The notes below the pieces were generated by a model, which did no database searches, was not told the DNA's origin, and saw only the letters and a program-made list of their open reading frames with translations. Below are positions 37,544 through 47,530 of a DNA stretch of 64,000 nt, piece by piece. Made by a program: the position numbers and the translations under genes. Source of the DNA: Cephalopachus bancanus (Eukaryota > Chordata > Mammalia > Primates > Tarsiidae); NCBI GenBank assembly GCA_027257055.1, contig JAPVLO010000054.1, positions 3,348,001 to 3,412,000 of the forward strand, read 5' to 3'. The number at the start of each line of letters is the position of its first letter. Position 1 is the stretch's first letter.

Positions 37544-39452
37544 TTTTACTCACTGATTCTCATTGGAGGCAGTACTGCCCCCTCGTGGGAATTTTGAAAA
37601 TAAGTGGGTTTTGGTTATCACAATGCCCGGCAATCCACAAGAGAATCCCACACACTGAATTATTCTATTATTCACATGACTTTAAATCTCCCACTGACCA
37701 TCCAGGCAGAAGAAAAATCTGCACGTAATTATCTAAGCTTAGAACGAAAGTCTGTTTCACATGTAAACAAAGTATTTTTGCATGATTAAAAATTACATTA
37801 AGTTTGTTGGGAATCCAACTACTATGAAAATTAAAGAATACGGGTACTTCATATTGTTAGAAACTTTAAGGAGAGTTGTTCATTCTTTTGAAAAACAAGT
37901 TTCTTAATAAGAATCCCACCTGTGGCATTGGAGTGACCAATGTAACCACCAGTACCAGTATGTGTGTTCAGTTATTACATAAAATGATCTTAGGAGGAGA
38001 TACAAGCACTTCATATCTTCAGTTCAACTTACTTACTGTGTAGTTCTTTTCCTGCAGTAATCTCCAACTTGGACAGTTCAAGTATTTATTTATTTAAGCA
38101 CTATTATTTTATTATACATGATTTTCCCTTCATTTTTCTTTATAGTATAAATAGGATATTATGTACACATGCATAGATATACATAATTATGCATGCAGAT
38201 GGGTTACATTACTCATAAATTTCATTTTAGGATAATGAAGGAGCATTAGAAAATATTTGGCATGAAAAGAAAAGCATTGCGTGTCACAGGGTTATAAATC
38301 AAGACTGTTGCCCATCATTGTTTTTGGGGATTTTGATTCTGTTTTCCAACATAAAAACCAACCCTCTTAGCTTCTTGCCCTCTGCAAATCTGACTGAGAT
38401 TCCATTGATATCTTCACCAAATAATTGATAAAGATGCTTAATATTGATACGATGGCTTTTCTGCAATTGTTCCATGGAATTCCACAGCTGCCTTTTAATT
38501 TATCTAACACAACTGAGCACAAAAGACAACCCTGGGAAATTCCCACAAAACAAGGGTCAATCACCCTTCCCAATGGAGCCACCCTTTACTGACCTTCCTC
38601 CTACTTCTGAAGGCAGTAAACTTTCTATAAAATGAAATGAACATTTGAATTGGTCCTAAGTTATTTTACAACAATGAGAAGACAAACTTGCCAAAAAATG
38701 TGACAGCAGGTGGATAGGAAGCAAATATAGTGAAGTTAAGATAAAATCTTGAAAAGAATGGAGAACATACTCCATCTGGGTAGCATGAGTGTTCTGACAG
38801 ATTTTTCTTTCCAAAATGCATCAATGAGTCCATATTAAACAACACATTGTTATTTTACATCATGAGGAAATCCAAAATCACTCTCAGAAATCTGGATTAT
38901 TTGAAAAATCTTGAATGAAGAGTGTTCAAATTAAATCTACTCAAAAAAGAAATAGGATATTATAAATTTTCAAATTATATTTTCAAATGATAACTGGACT
39001 TCTTTCATTACATAATTTATTTTCTAAAAAGTTAATTCACCAATAAGACTATATAACTAGTGCTTGCTGTCGCTTAAGAATTTCTTAAATGCTATGAGAA
39101 AGCTTAAATTCTCAGTGGGATGATAGTATAATAGAAATGGTACAACAGAAATCCTCAATTTCTATTATAGGCTACATTATCAAAAACTCTCTAGTTAGAT
39201 TTAAAGCATGTGTGCACCTCAGTCTGTGGTGGAGGTGGAAAAGTTATTTCAATTCTACTTTTAAAAATATAAAATAATGTAAACTTTAAAATCTTTTATA
39301 TCTAAATATAACCCTGCTGTTTTAAAATGTATGATTTTATTTGGTTGAAGCATTCAAAGCTTTTCTAAATTACATAAATATGCCCCAAAAATCTGTCTTT
39401 ATCCTAATATGTCTATTTGTGGTTTATTCCACTTGTTCCTTATTACCTTAAA
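37544..39452. other. No recognised feature
   Basis: AT-rich; no gene, RNA or named repeat. Confidence 0.45.
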
Positions 39453-39623
39453 GAAATGGAAGTCAGAGATTGGATTGATTCAAGTACAAGTCCTCTATAA
39501 GTCTGTGTCTAAGTTTCCCTCTTCTTGTAAGAACACTAGTCATTGAATTTAGGACCTGCATTAATCCAATATGACCTTATCTTGACTACATGTGATGACC
39601 CTATTTTCAACTAAGGTCGCATT
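39453..39623 (-). repeat. Left arm of a 171-bp inverted duplication
   Basis: The reverse complement matches 40147-40317 at 167 of 171 positions, counted by eye and without gaps. The right arm is collinear with an MLT1A LTR, so the left arm is the derived copy. It carries MLT1A sequence plus about 45 bases of non-LTR sequence also present in the right arm. Confidence 0.95.
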
Positions 39624-39657
39624 TTATGCTGTAAAGTGTTGTAATTACAGCATAAAA
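39622..39657. repeat. 13-bp perfect palindrome arms with a 10-base loop
   Basis: 'ttttatgctgtaa' (39622-39634) and 'ttacagcataaaa' (39645-39657) are perfect reverse complements. The left arm abuts the inner breakpoint of the inverted duplication. Confidence 0.95.
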
Positions 39658-40146
39658 GTTTTTTCCCCCTAAAATTACAGGTAAGAAAACTACAGACTTC
39701 AGAAATGAAAACCACTTGTTGTTTCTCATTTTTCCCCATTTTGCTTCTGGTAAATCCTTATAAAACTCACACGATGAAAACAATAGAACCATAAACCACC
39801 AGAGATCTGTGATATTTCATGGAGTCACCAGAGACTAATACTTTCACCTGAACCAAAGGTTTATCAATCAACACCATATCCTTTGTAAAATAAGAAAATG
39901 GGAGAAGGAGGGAGGGCAGATGAAAAAGGCAGGTGAAAGAGCCTCTGTAAAACCTTGCATTACTGACACCTAGATATGTCCTTCACTCTTCCCATCTCAT
40001 CCAAAACCTCTTTTCCCTGGGCACAGCGGACTACAGAAGTCACAGCTCCCCATCTGGGACTTGAAAGAAGATAAATAAAGGTGGTCTGGTGTAATGGGTT
40101 GAATACAGCCCTCATCCCCACAATCCATGTCCAACCGGAACTTGTG

Positions 40147-40317
40147 AATGCGACCTTAGTTGGAAATAGGGTCATCACATGTAGTCAAGATAAGGTCATA
40201 TTGGATTAATGCAGGCCCTAAATTCAATGACTGGTGTTCTTACAAGAAGAGGGAAACTTAGACACAGACTTATAGAGGACTTGTACTTGAATCAATCCAA
40301 TCTCTGACTTCCTTTTC
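40147..40317 (+). repeat. Right arm of the 171-bp inverted duplication
   Basis: See the left arm at 39453-39623. The arms are separated by about 520 bp, so the transcript could fold into a long hairpin. Confidence 0.95.
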
Positions 40318-40339
40318 ATATGATTGTCTTTCCTCTATG

Positions 40340-40465
40340 ACTCTCTGTCCACGTGCTCTGTACAGATGAAGAGACTCAGTTCAGACACATAAAGTGACTT
40401 GTCCATAATTACCGAGTCAGGATTGCCTGGCTCTAGGGCTCTAACCCTGTCCTCCAAGATAATCC
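40340..40465 (-). repeat. MIR fragment inside the MLT1A
   Basis: 'acagatgaagagactcagtt', 'agtgacttgtccataattac' and 'cctggctctagggctctaac' follow reverse MIR order. Confidence 0.7.
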
Positions 40466-40717
40466 ACAGCAGGTACATAGGGCAAAATTTGAACACCAAA
40501 GTTTACCAGCAACCATCAGAAGCTAGGAAGAGGTACGGAAAGATCTTCTCCTAGAGTTTTCAGAGAGAGCATGGCCCTGCTGATACTATGGATTCGAACT
40601 TCTAGTCCTCAGAACTGTGAGAAAATACATTTCTATTGTTTCAAGACACCCAGTTTGTGGCAATTTGTTACAGCAGACTAGGAAACAAATATATAGTCAC
40701 TCTCCTTACAGGACACA

Positions 40718-40880
40718 CCTACAACGATGTTTCTCAAAGAGATCTGGCAAATTTCCTGGTCCCAAATTTCCCAATTCCCTTAAGTCAGAATCTTTGGGGA
40801 TGGGGCCTAGGAATCTTCTTTGTAACAAACAGATCCCAATAGATGTGTATGTGTACTACAGTTTGAGAACCACTGGGCAT
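40718..40880 (+). repeat. MER5A-like hAT-Charlie element
   Basis: Begins 'gatgtttctcaaagagatct', includes 'gtcagaatctttggggatgg' and ends 'cagtttgagaaccactggg'. Matches the MER5A layout and ends. Confidence 0.72.
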
Positions 40881-40959
40881 TTAAGTGATCTAAATGTCTT
40901 CACAACGCCCGGTTTCCTCCAATTTTGCATTACGTGTCTGCTGTGGATTATTTTGTAGG

Positions 40960-41190
40960 GCAGGGTGAGAGCCCTAGAGCCTGACAGCAGTCCTAAGCCA
41001 GCAAGCCTATGGACAAGTCACTCCATGTGTCTGGACTGAGTCTCCTCATCTGTACAGAGCACGTGGAATGACTCCTGCCTGGTGGCACCATAAGACTCCC
41101 ATGGTATTGTTGAGAAGAGCAAATGAATCCCTGTAAATAAAGCACCTTGCACAGAGTAGGCGCTTAACAATGCTGAGTTAGTATTTCCTA
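40960..41190 (+). repeat. MIR SINE
   Basis: 'gagcctgacagcagtcctaa', 'gtctcctcatctgtacagag' and 'cacagagtaggcgcttaaca' follow MIR order. Confidence 0.8.
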
Positions 41191-41289
41191 CTTTCCCAGT
41201 TTATCTCAACTAAAATTCTGAGTCACATTTTTAATTTGAGAAAAAGCTGAACTTTGTCTCCAGTACACTAGCAATAAGGTAACAAAAGC

Positions 41290-41470
41290 AGGGGTTACCA
41301 CTGACTTCATGCTTACAATAGGTCTTCTGCAGGCCTTCTCATTCCCATGTACAGAGGAGAAACCCAAGTTCAAAGACATTAAGCGACGGGACCAAGATAA
41401 TAGAAGCTTGAACTCAAGCTTGTCTGATTCCACAGCCCTTTCTTTTAACCTTCATATTGTACAGCTGTGT
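41290..41470 (-). repeat. MIR SINE
   Basis: 'catgtacagaggagaaaccc', 'agacattaagcgacgggacc' and 'agcttgtctgattccacagc' follow reverse MIR order. Confidence 0.75.
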
Positions 41471-41708
41471 TTGCTTATTTCCTAGAAGTGATAAGAATAT
41501 CAGAATGTTTCCTTGAGGTTCTCCTAGGTCATGAGTACGTCTTATCACATAATCCATGTCCATATATTGTTAACATATGAGTTTGCAATTCTGTGTCTGA
41601 TTGCCCTTTATTTGTAATAAAAAAACAACTTGAATGGCAGAAGGAAAAGAGAAAAGGGAAAGGATAGAGGAACAGAGAAAATCATGGGTTAAATCCTTGC
41701 TATTTAAT

Positions 41709-41855
41709 GTTCTTTCAGAATGGTCTTTCAGTATTAATGAGAGGTCATTATAAATGCAGATTCTCAGACCCTTCCCAAGATCCACTGTCAAACCCTGTAG
41801 TTAATGAGATTCCCAGACGACTCATATGCAAACGAGAGTTTGAGAAACCCTGGGT
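41709..41855 (+). repeat. MER5A-like hAT-Charlie element, degraded
   Basis: 'aaatgcagattctcagaccc' and the end 'agagtttgagaaaccctggg' fit MER5-type elements. The 5' end is unclear. Confidence 0.55.
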
Positions 41856-42244
41856 TTCTTCAGCTCAGAGAGCAGATAGCTGCAGAGGTGGTCCTAATAT
41901 AGCTATCTATCACTATAGAGAAGTTTCTAATATTTCTTTCTAGAGTAATACGTGTAAATTAAGATCGGGGTGGTGGGGAGGGGGTGTGAAATGTGTCGAA
42001 AGAAAACTGAGACTATACTATGGGTGAAAAAGAAAGAAAGGAAAAGAAGTCCTAAATACGGCCTATGTCAGAGTAACATCTGTGATTCAGGAAATGACTC
42101 CAAAAATAGGGTCAGTGCTATTTCAATGAGCACAATTAGATCCAAGTATGGAGTTGGAAATATGGGAAGAATACACACAGGCCCATTCCTGGCACAGAGT
42201 TGAAAGTTCTTATATATTTGGTGAATGAAGTCAGAATCAATAAA

Positions 42245-42375
42245 TAATAACAATGAAAGCTAATGTTTATTGAATGGCTACACTCCACGAGGCACTAAGC
42301 TGAATCTACTACATGTGTGAGCTCATTTAATCCTCTCAACAACCTTGAGAGGTTTTTAATAATTGAAGAGGTCGA
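42245..42375 (-). repeat. MIR fragment
   Basis: 'gctaatgtttattgaatggc', 'gagctcatttaatcctctca' and 'aacaaccttgagaggttttt' follow reverse MIR order. Confidence 0.7.
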
Positions 42376-42559
42376 GGCTTTGGATGTATTTTTGCATGAT
42401 AGCATCAGGCTGGTAAGGATAGAGCCTGTCTTTGAATCTACAAAATAGTTCACATGCCTTCCCACATAATTTACTGACAGATCCAACTACCTTGGGAAAA
42501 GTAAAAACTGAAATAGTATGTGTCCACATGGAAAAATTCAAATACAGTAAAAGCCAGCC

Positions 42560-43080
42560 TCTAAACTGCAAACAGGTACCGGGCGTCCACAAAGGTAGAA
42601 GCTGAATGCTGACTTGGGGAACTGGGCACACACACGGAATGTTCAGTGAAAGCACTCCTTCTCCCTCCAGCCTTTAGGTTTGGAAATTCAGACCCATTGC
42701 ACTGTCGGACTATGTACCAAGAACTCCTACCCCAAATCTCTAGACTCACGACTCCACTAGATGTGAAAAACTATGCCTTCATCAATGATGAGGACCGAAC
42801 AATGAATCGGCAAGGAGAGGAGGGACAGAAATGGCTTCTGGGAAACAAGGCAAACCAGCTTGACAGAATATGCACATGTGTCAACCACTCCTGGCCCCAC
42901 AGATGTTCCAGCAGTTGGAGCAGCTCTTCCAGGGGCTTCGGTGTCTTTCCCTGAGCCTGCCATGACTGGTCTGCTCAAGGTGCCTGCCTTATTATTACCC
43001 TCGTGGGCAGTTCATGACAGTGTTTCATTTAAACTCAGGGCCTTGAAGAAGCAGCTTTTCTAAGAAACCCACACAGTCTT
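42560..43080. other. Repeat-free, moderately GC-rich block, function unknown
   Basis: No repeat family recognised. Overlapping 60-100 codon frames exist on both strands (plus 42646-42954, minus 42757-42978), none with a known domain. Base composition is higher in GC than its surroundings. It could be an exon of an unannotated noncoding RNA or a regulatory block; nothing proves either. Confidence 0.35.
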
Positions 43081-43439
43081 CTAAGTTGGTTTGGGTGCTA
43101 ACCTGAGTACCAACACAGTCTGTGTCCTTCACTCTGCCACATCAGAGCATATGTAGACATCTTATGTTTGTTTAAAACTTGGTAAGAACACCTAACCATC
43201 TTATTTCTATTTGTCCCATTGTTCTAATTTACAAATGTCCACTTTTCCTTACTGATGACTTCCGTGTCATTACTAAATCACAGTCATTCTGAACTCCTAG
43301 ATTTTTGCTTGATTTGCTTGTCATTATTGTTGTTTTGTTTTCTTCATCACAGGGGTGAACAAGGATACCTCCTAAAATCCCTTTAAGGCACAAGGTTCTA
43401 TAATTTGTTAATAACCAGAACTTGATTTTTCAAAAAGCT
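43081..43439. other. No recognised feature
   Basis: Intron sequence with no named repeat. Confidence 0.5.
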
Positions 43440-43450
43440 CTACAACTTTT

Positions 43451-43796
43451 TCTTTTTCAACTTTATTTTAAAGTCAGTGGGTACCATTGTATGTTCATTA
43501 CATGGACTATTGTGTAGTGGCAGGGCTAGGGTCTTAGGCAGCCCATTCCCCAGATAGTAAACATTGTGCCCCATAGGTAATTTCTGAACCCTAACTTCCC
43601 TATCCACCTTTCCTCTTATTGGTGCTCCTAGTGTCTATTATCTCCATCTTTGTGACTACTTAGCTTCTACGTATGAGTGAAAACATGGGGTATTTGGTTT
43701 TCTGTTTCTGAGTCAGTTCACTTAGGATGATAATCTTCAGCTCCATCTATGTTTTTGCTAAGAACATGATTTCGTTCTTCTTTATGGCTATATAGT
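43451..43796 (-). mobile_element. 5'-truncated L1 3' end with target duplication
   Basis: The reverse complement is a primate-type L1 tail: plus strand shows 'gcttctacgtatgagtgaaa', 'tcagttcacttaggatgata' and 'ttcttctttatggctatata'. Target duplication 'ctacaactttt' at 43440-43450 and 43797-43807. The 3' end differs from the family at 29 kb. Confidence 0.88.
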
Positions 43797-43854
43797 CTAC
43801 AACTTTTTAAACCTTCCATTGTTACACAAACTGCTAGCACTTTTTATGTAGCAC

Positions 43855-44055
43855 TTTGCACTCATCTTTCATGATTCCACAAGCATGCACAGAGTATCCC
43901 CTGCATATAAAACCTTGAGCGGATGAAGTATTATTATTCCCATTTTACAGATGTGGAAACCTGAGCTGAGAGAGATGAAGCTATTTGTCCAAAATCACAC
44001 AGCCACTATGTCAAGGAGAAACCAGAGTTCAACATATCAAATCTGTGACTTCCAA
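43855..44055 (-). repeat. MIR SINE
   Basis: 'attattattcccattttaca', 'gatgtggaaacctgagctga' and 'aatcacacagccactatgtc' follow reverse MIR order. Confidence 0.85.
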
Positions 44056-44059
44056 GACC

Positions 44060-44955
44060 ATTTCTTCTATTTATCACAATATATCCTTTACTCCTCTAGA
44101 AGACCAGGTGGAAATTTCTGAGGTTTCTTACCCTTCCAACTCCCCCAGAGCAAGTATTATGTTTTAGCACCAATCTCATGATTGATGCCCTTAATGTGAC
44201 TGAATACAGTTCCAAATAAATGTTTGTGAAAATACCATTCAGTAAATCTAGTCCAATATAATAACCAAAAAAATAAAAATAAAAAGAAATGAAACCTCTA
44301 TCAGAAGTTGTCATCCTATAAAAAGAAAACTCCACAGACTGTTTCCAATACCATATATGTCCAAATCTTCCCACTAGCCCCTTAAAAAAATGTAGCTGAG
44401 AGACTTGGAATTTGTTCTTTTCCCAAATGGGAGCTAGTTCCCCAGAATCCTTAAAGTATCAAAATTTATTTTGATGAAAAGAAAAGCAAACCATTGTGAT
44501 TCTTAAAGAAAGGCTGTAGTTATTTTATTTAAGAGCAGTAATACAAACAATTTTATCCTTACTTCCAAAATTACATTGCAGGAATTCAGTTTTATTTGAC
44601 TTAAACACACACATATGCACACATACATACACTAAACCAAATACACAATATGGACTTCATGAATCTGAAAAGTGAAAGGAGATGTAAACATGGCTTCAAA
44701 AAGAGTGTTTTCATGAATATAATTCAAGTATAAAATAAGAACCTTCCACATGTTTCTGCTATGTTATACATTTGATTTTTTAAAATTCTGTCTTTCTTTA
44801 ATATAGAAATTTTATTTTTGTTTATTCCACCAGCATGCCTTTTAAAAAAAGGTTATAGATTACTATCTCATATAGGAAGTAAATACATAATCACATAAAC
44901 TAAAAAAGTCAAAAATTGACAATTTTTTTGACCTAGCATTCTCATTTTTTGAAAT
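44060..44955. other. No recognised feature
   Basis: AT-rich intron DNA; no named repeat or gene. Confidence 0.5.
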
Positions 44956-44959
44956 TCAT

Positions 44960-45400
44960 CCTATGTATAAATAAAAGACATAAGAGAATGTGTACAAGAT
45001 TATCAGTTGCAGTATTGTTAATGTTTGCAAAAAACAACTATTAATATTAATAAGCTAAGGTACATGAATACCATGGATGGTACATGTTTACTAGAAAGAC
45101 CAATATGAACTGGTCTAGAAAAAAAACTTAGGTACTATTATTAAGCAAAAACAACAAATTGCTGAGGAATGTTATAAAATGGTTCCAATTTGGGTCAAAA
45201 AGAAAAAAATCAAAACTTCCAAATGTGCAGATAAGTTCTCTCTATATATGAAACTTTTGCATAAACATAAAGAAAGTATAACATTTGCTACCTGCCAGGA
45301 GACCAGTAGGAAAGATTAGGAGGAGAAGATACAATTTTGTATATATGTTTATTATCTGACAAGCAACATGCATTACTTTTGCAATTAAAACAATCAAGAA
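44960..45400 (+). repeat. Old L1 (L1ME/L1MC-type) 3' end
   Basis: The order 'tgcagtattgttaatgtttg', 'taagctaaggtacatgaata', 'aaatggttccaatttgggtc' and 'ctgccaggagaccagtagga' follows the 3' end of old L1 elements. Confidence 0.65.
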
Positions 45401-45513
45401 GGCAGGTATAGCCTAAGAAAATATTAAAATCAACAAGTTGAAGATGTAGCATATGTTCTTGAATATCACAAAAGCATGTCCAAACTTTTCACTTACTGAG
45501 AAAGGATGCAAAT

Positions 45514-45514
<1 letters not shown>

Positions 45515-45554
<40 letters not shown>
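45515..45554 (+). repeat. (CA)n microsatellite, 20 units
   Basis: Uninterrupted CA dinucleotides followed by an A-run. Confidence 0.98.
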
Positions 45555-45557
<3 letters not shown>

Positions 45558-46629
45558 CTTTATTCATTTATTTTTTCCTGATTACTCTATTATCAAGAAG
45601 CCCATAGAGTCTCATCATGCCTGTCTCATGTTGCATGGACAGCCCCCGTAATGCCCTGGAGTCAGATAGTAAGACTATATGACCAAAGGATTTCAAGGCA
45701 AGATCCTTCAAACCCTGCTGCTACACTTCAGGAACTCGTCTTGCTTAGGTAACAAACTAGAAAGATGAGAGAAAACAAAGCATATTACTACTTAAGCGTG
45801 TTTCACCGTGTCTGAGGGAGGCTAGATTGTCTTTTTCACCCTGTAGATACCAGAAAGCACACCCTATATTTGATCTACCCTTAATTCTACCTGGCAGAAT
45901 AGACTGTAAGTCATTTTTTTCCCTCTAACCTAGGAAAAGTATCAATTACTGTCCCAAAGTGCATTGTAATATACTGACATCAAATAAATTTTCACAGAAT
46001 ATCAAAACACTCTTTTTAAAGGCAACTGATTGTCAAACAGGGTATCAAAAGTGAATGGTTTTAAGCTTTCTCTATTTCCCCTTCTTGCCTGTTTATTGAA
46101 GTATGACCCATCACAGTGTCTAAGTAAAGAGATCGCTTAAAGAGGCCGAGGAATAGCACTAATTCAAAACTGACTTTTTTTTTACCCAGAGTACAACTTC
46201 CTTTTGCCAATGACCCTTGATTACTGGGATGGAACAAAATAAGTACATTTCTTCTCAGCGTTAAATCACAAATGACGCCAGCAGCAAAACTACTTCACAT
46301 CCAGGCCCCTGGGGGGTTTCATATGAAGGGGTCACAGACGGAACAAAATAGCCTCTTACAGGAAGGCTGAATGGTGCTTTCCGAGGGAATATTGATTTGA
46401 AAACACACACTCCATTAGATCTGGCCCACCACTTATCCTTTTGTGGTATAAGCCAGATTATTTTTTCCCCTAAAATTGTTGGGAGAAAGTTTACCTTTAG
46501 GGTGTTTCATAAAACACTTTGCTTTGCTCTTTTCAAAAAAGTAGATGCATGTACATAATCATATTAACTAAATTATTAAGATTTTTTACATTAAGGATCT
46601 TTTAAAACAGGCCCCACTAAGATGTATTT
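45555..46629. other. No recognised feature
   Basis: Repeat-poor intron DNA; no long open frame or RNA signature. Confidence 0.45.
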
Positions 46630-46642
46630 AATTCTATTTTAG

Positions 46643-46930
46643 CCAGGCTCGGTGGCTCAGCCTGTAATCCCGCGCCTTTGGGAGGCTGAGGTGAGTGGAT
46701 TGCCTGAGCCCGCGGGTTTGAGACCCGCCTGGGCAACTTGGCGAGACCGCATCTCTACAATAAAAATCAAAAATGAGCCGGGCGTGGTAGCGCACGCCTG
46801 TAGTTCCAGCTACTTGGAAGGCTGAGGCGGAAGGATCGCCGGAGCCCAGCAGGTCGAGGCTGCGGTGGCCGGGAGCAGCTACTGCACTCCAGTCTGGGTG
46901 ACAGAGTGAGACTCCAACTCAAAAAAAAAA
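46643..46930 (+). mobile_element. Full-length Alu, forward orientation
   Basis: The best-preserved member of the local Alu group. It starts 'ccaggctcggtggctcagcc' and ends 'gtgagactccaactc' plus A-tail. Target duplications 'aattctattttag' / 'aattctgttttag' lie at 46630-46642 and 46931-46943. It is antisense to PRKG1. Confidence 0.96.
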
Positions 46931-47507
46931 AATTCTGTTTTAGAATCACAGAATGGTCAAAGAAATCAAACAACCTATTAGAAGTTTCCTCTAATAGCAG
47001 ATCTAACTTTTTCCTATAATAACTTTCTTTTTTGGGGGGGGTAGAGGGGAGTAAGGAGGAAGACATTCCTTTTATTATTCTGTCTCCTCACACACATATT
47101 TTTTCCTACTATTAATTTTTCATTACTTCTTTCAGCTTTCTTCTCTCAGCCAAGTATGAGTCCAGAGGTTTCCTCACAGGGGTTTTAGGAATTTCCCTAA
47201 GACTAATATCAATGTTCAAAGAACTCTCCATGCAAAGTGTCCTACATGTTTCTCTTTAAGACGAACTCTGTAGAAGAAAATATCACTTTGGTTTTTTAAG
47301 CACACTCCCCAAACCACTACTAAATTAAGAAATATAAGACCATATGCATTCGATGATACACTTTCCAAACACATGAATCCTGATATTAAGAAAATGATGT
47401 ATTTGAGAATATATTTGAAAACTCCTCTGAAAGCCATTTCTCACTACTAGCTGAGGCGACTATCGTTAAATATTAAACTCCTGCTGCCATCTTGTGGTCA
47501 TTATTGA

Positions 47508-47530
47508 AATCTCTCTCTCTCTCTCTCCCC
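47508..47530 (+). repeat. Short (TC)n tract followed by C-run
   Basis: About nine TC units and a run of C bases. Confidence 0.9.

Larger units (their letters stand above)
40092..40690 (+). repeat. MLT1A-like LTR with a non-LTR middle block
   Basis: The 5' half (40092-40275: 'gtaatgggttgaatacagcc', 'ggaaatagggtcatcacatg') and the 3' half (40505-40690: 'catcagaagctaggaagagg', 'cccagtttgtggcaatttgt') are MLT1A in order. Between them, about 40280-40500 is not LTR sequence and includes a MIR fragment. Confidence 0.85.
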
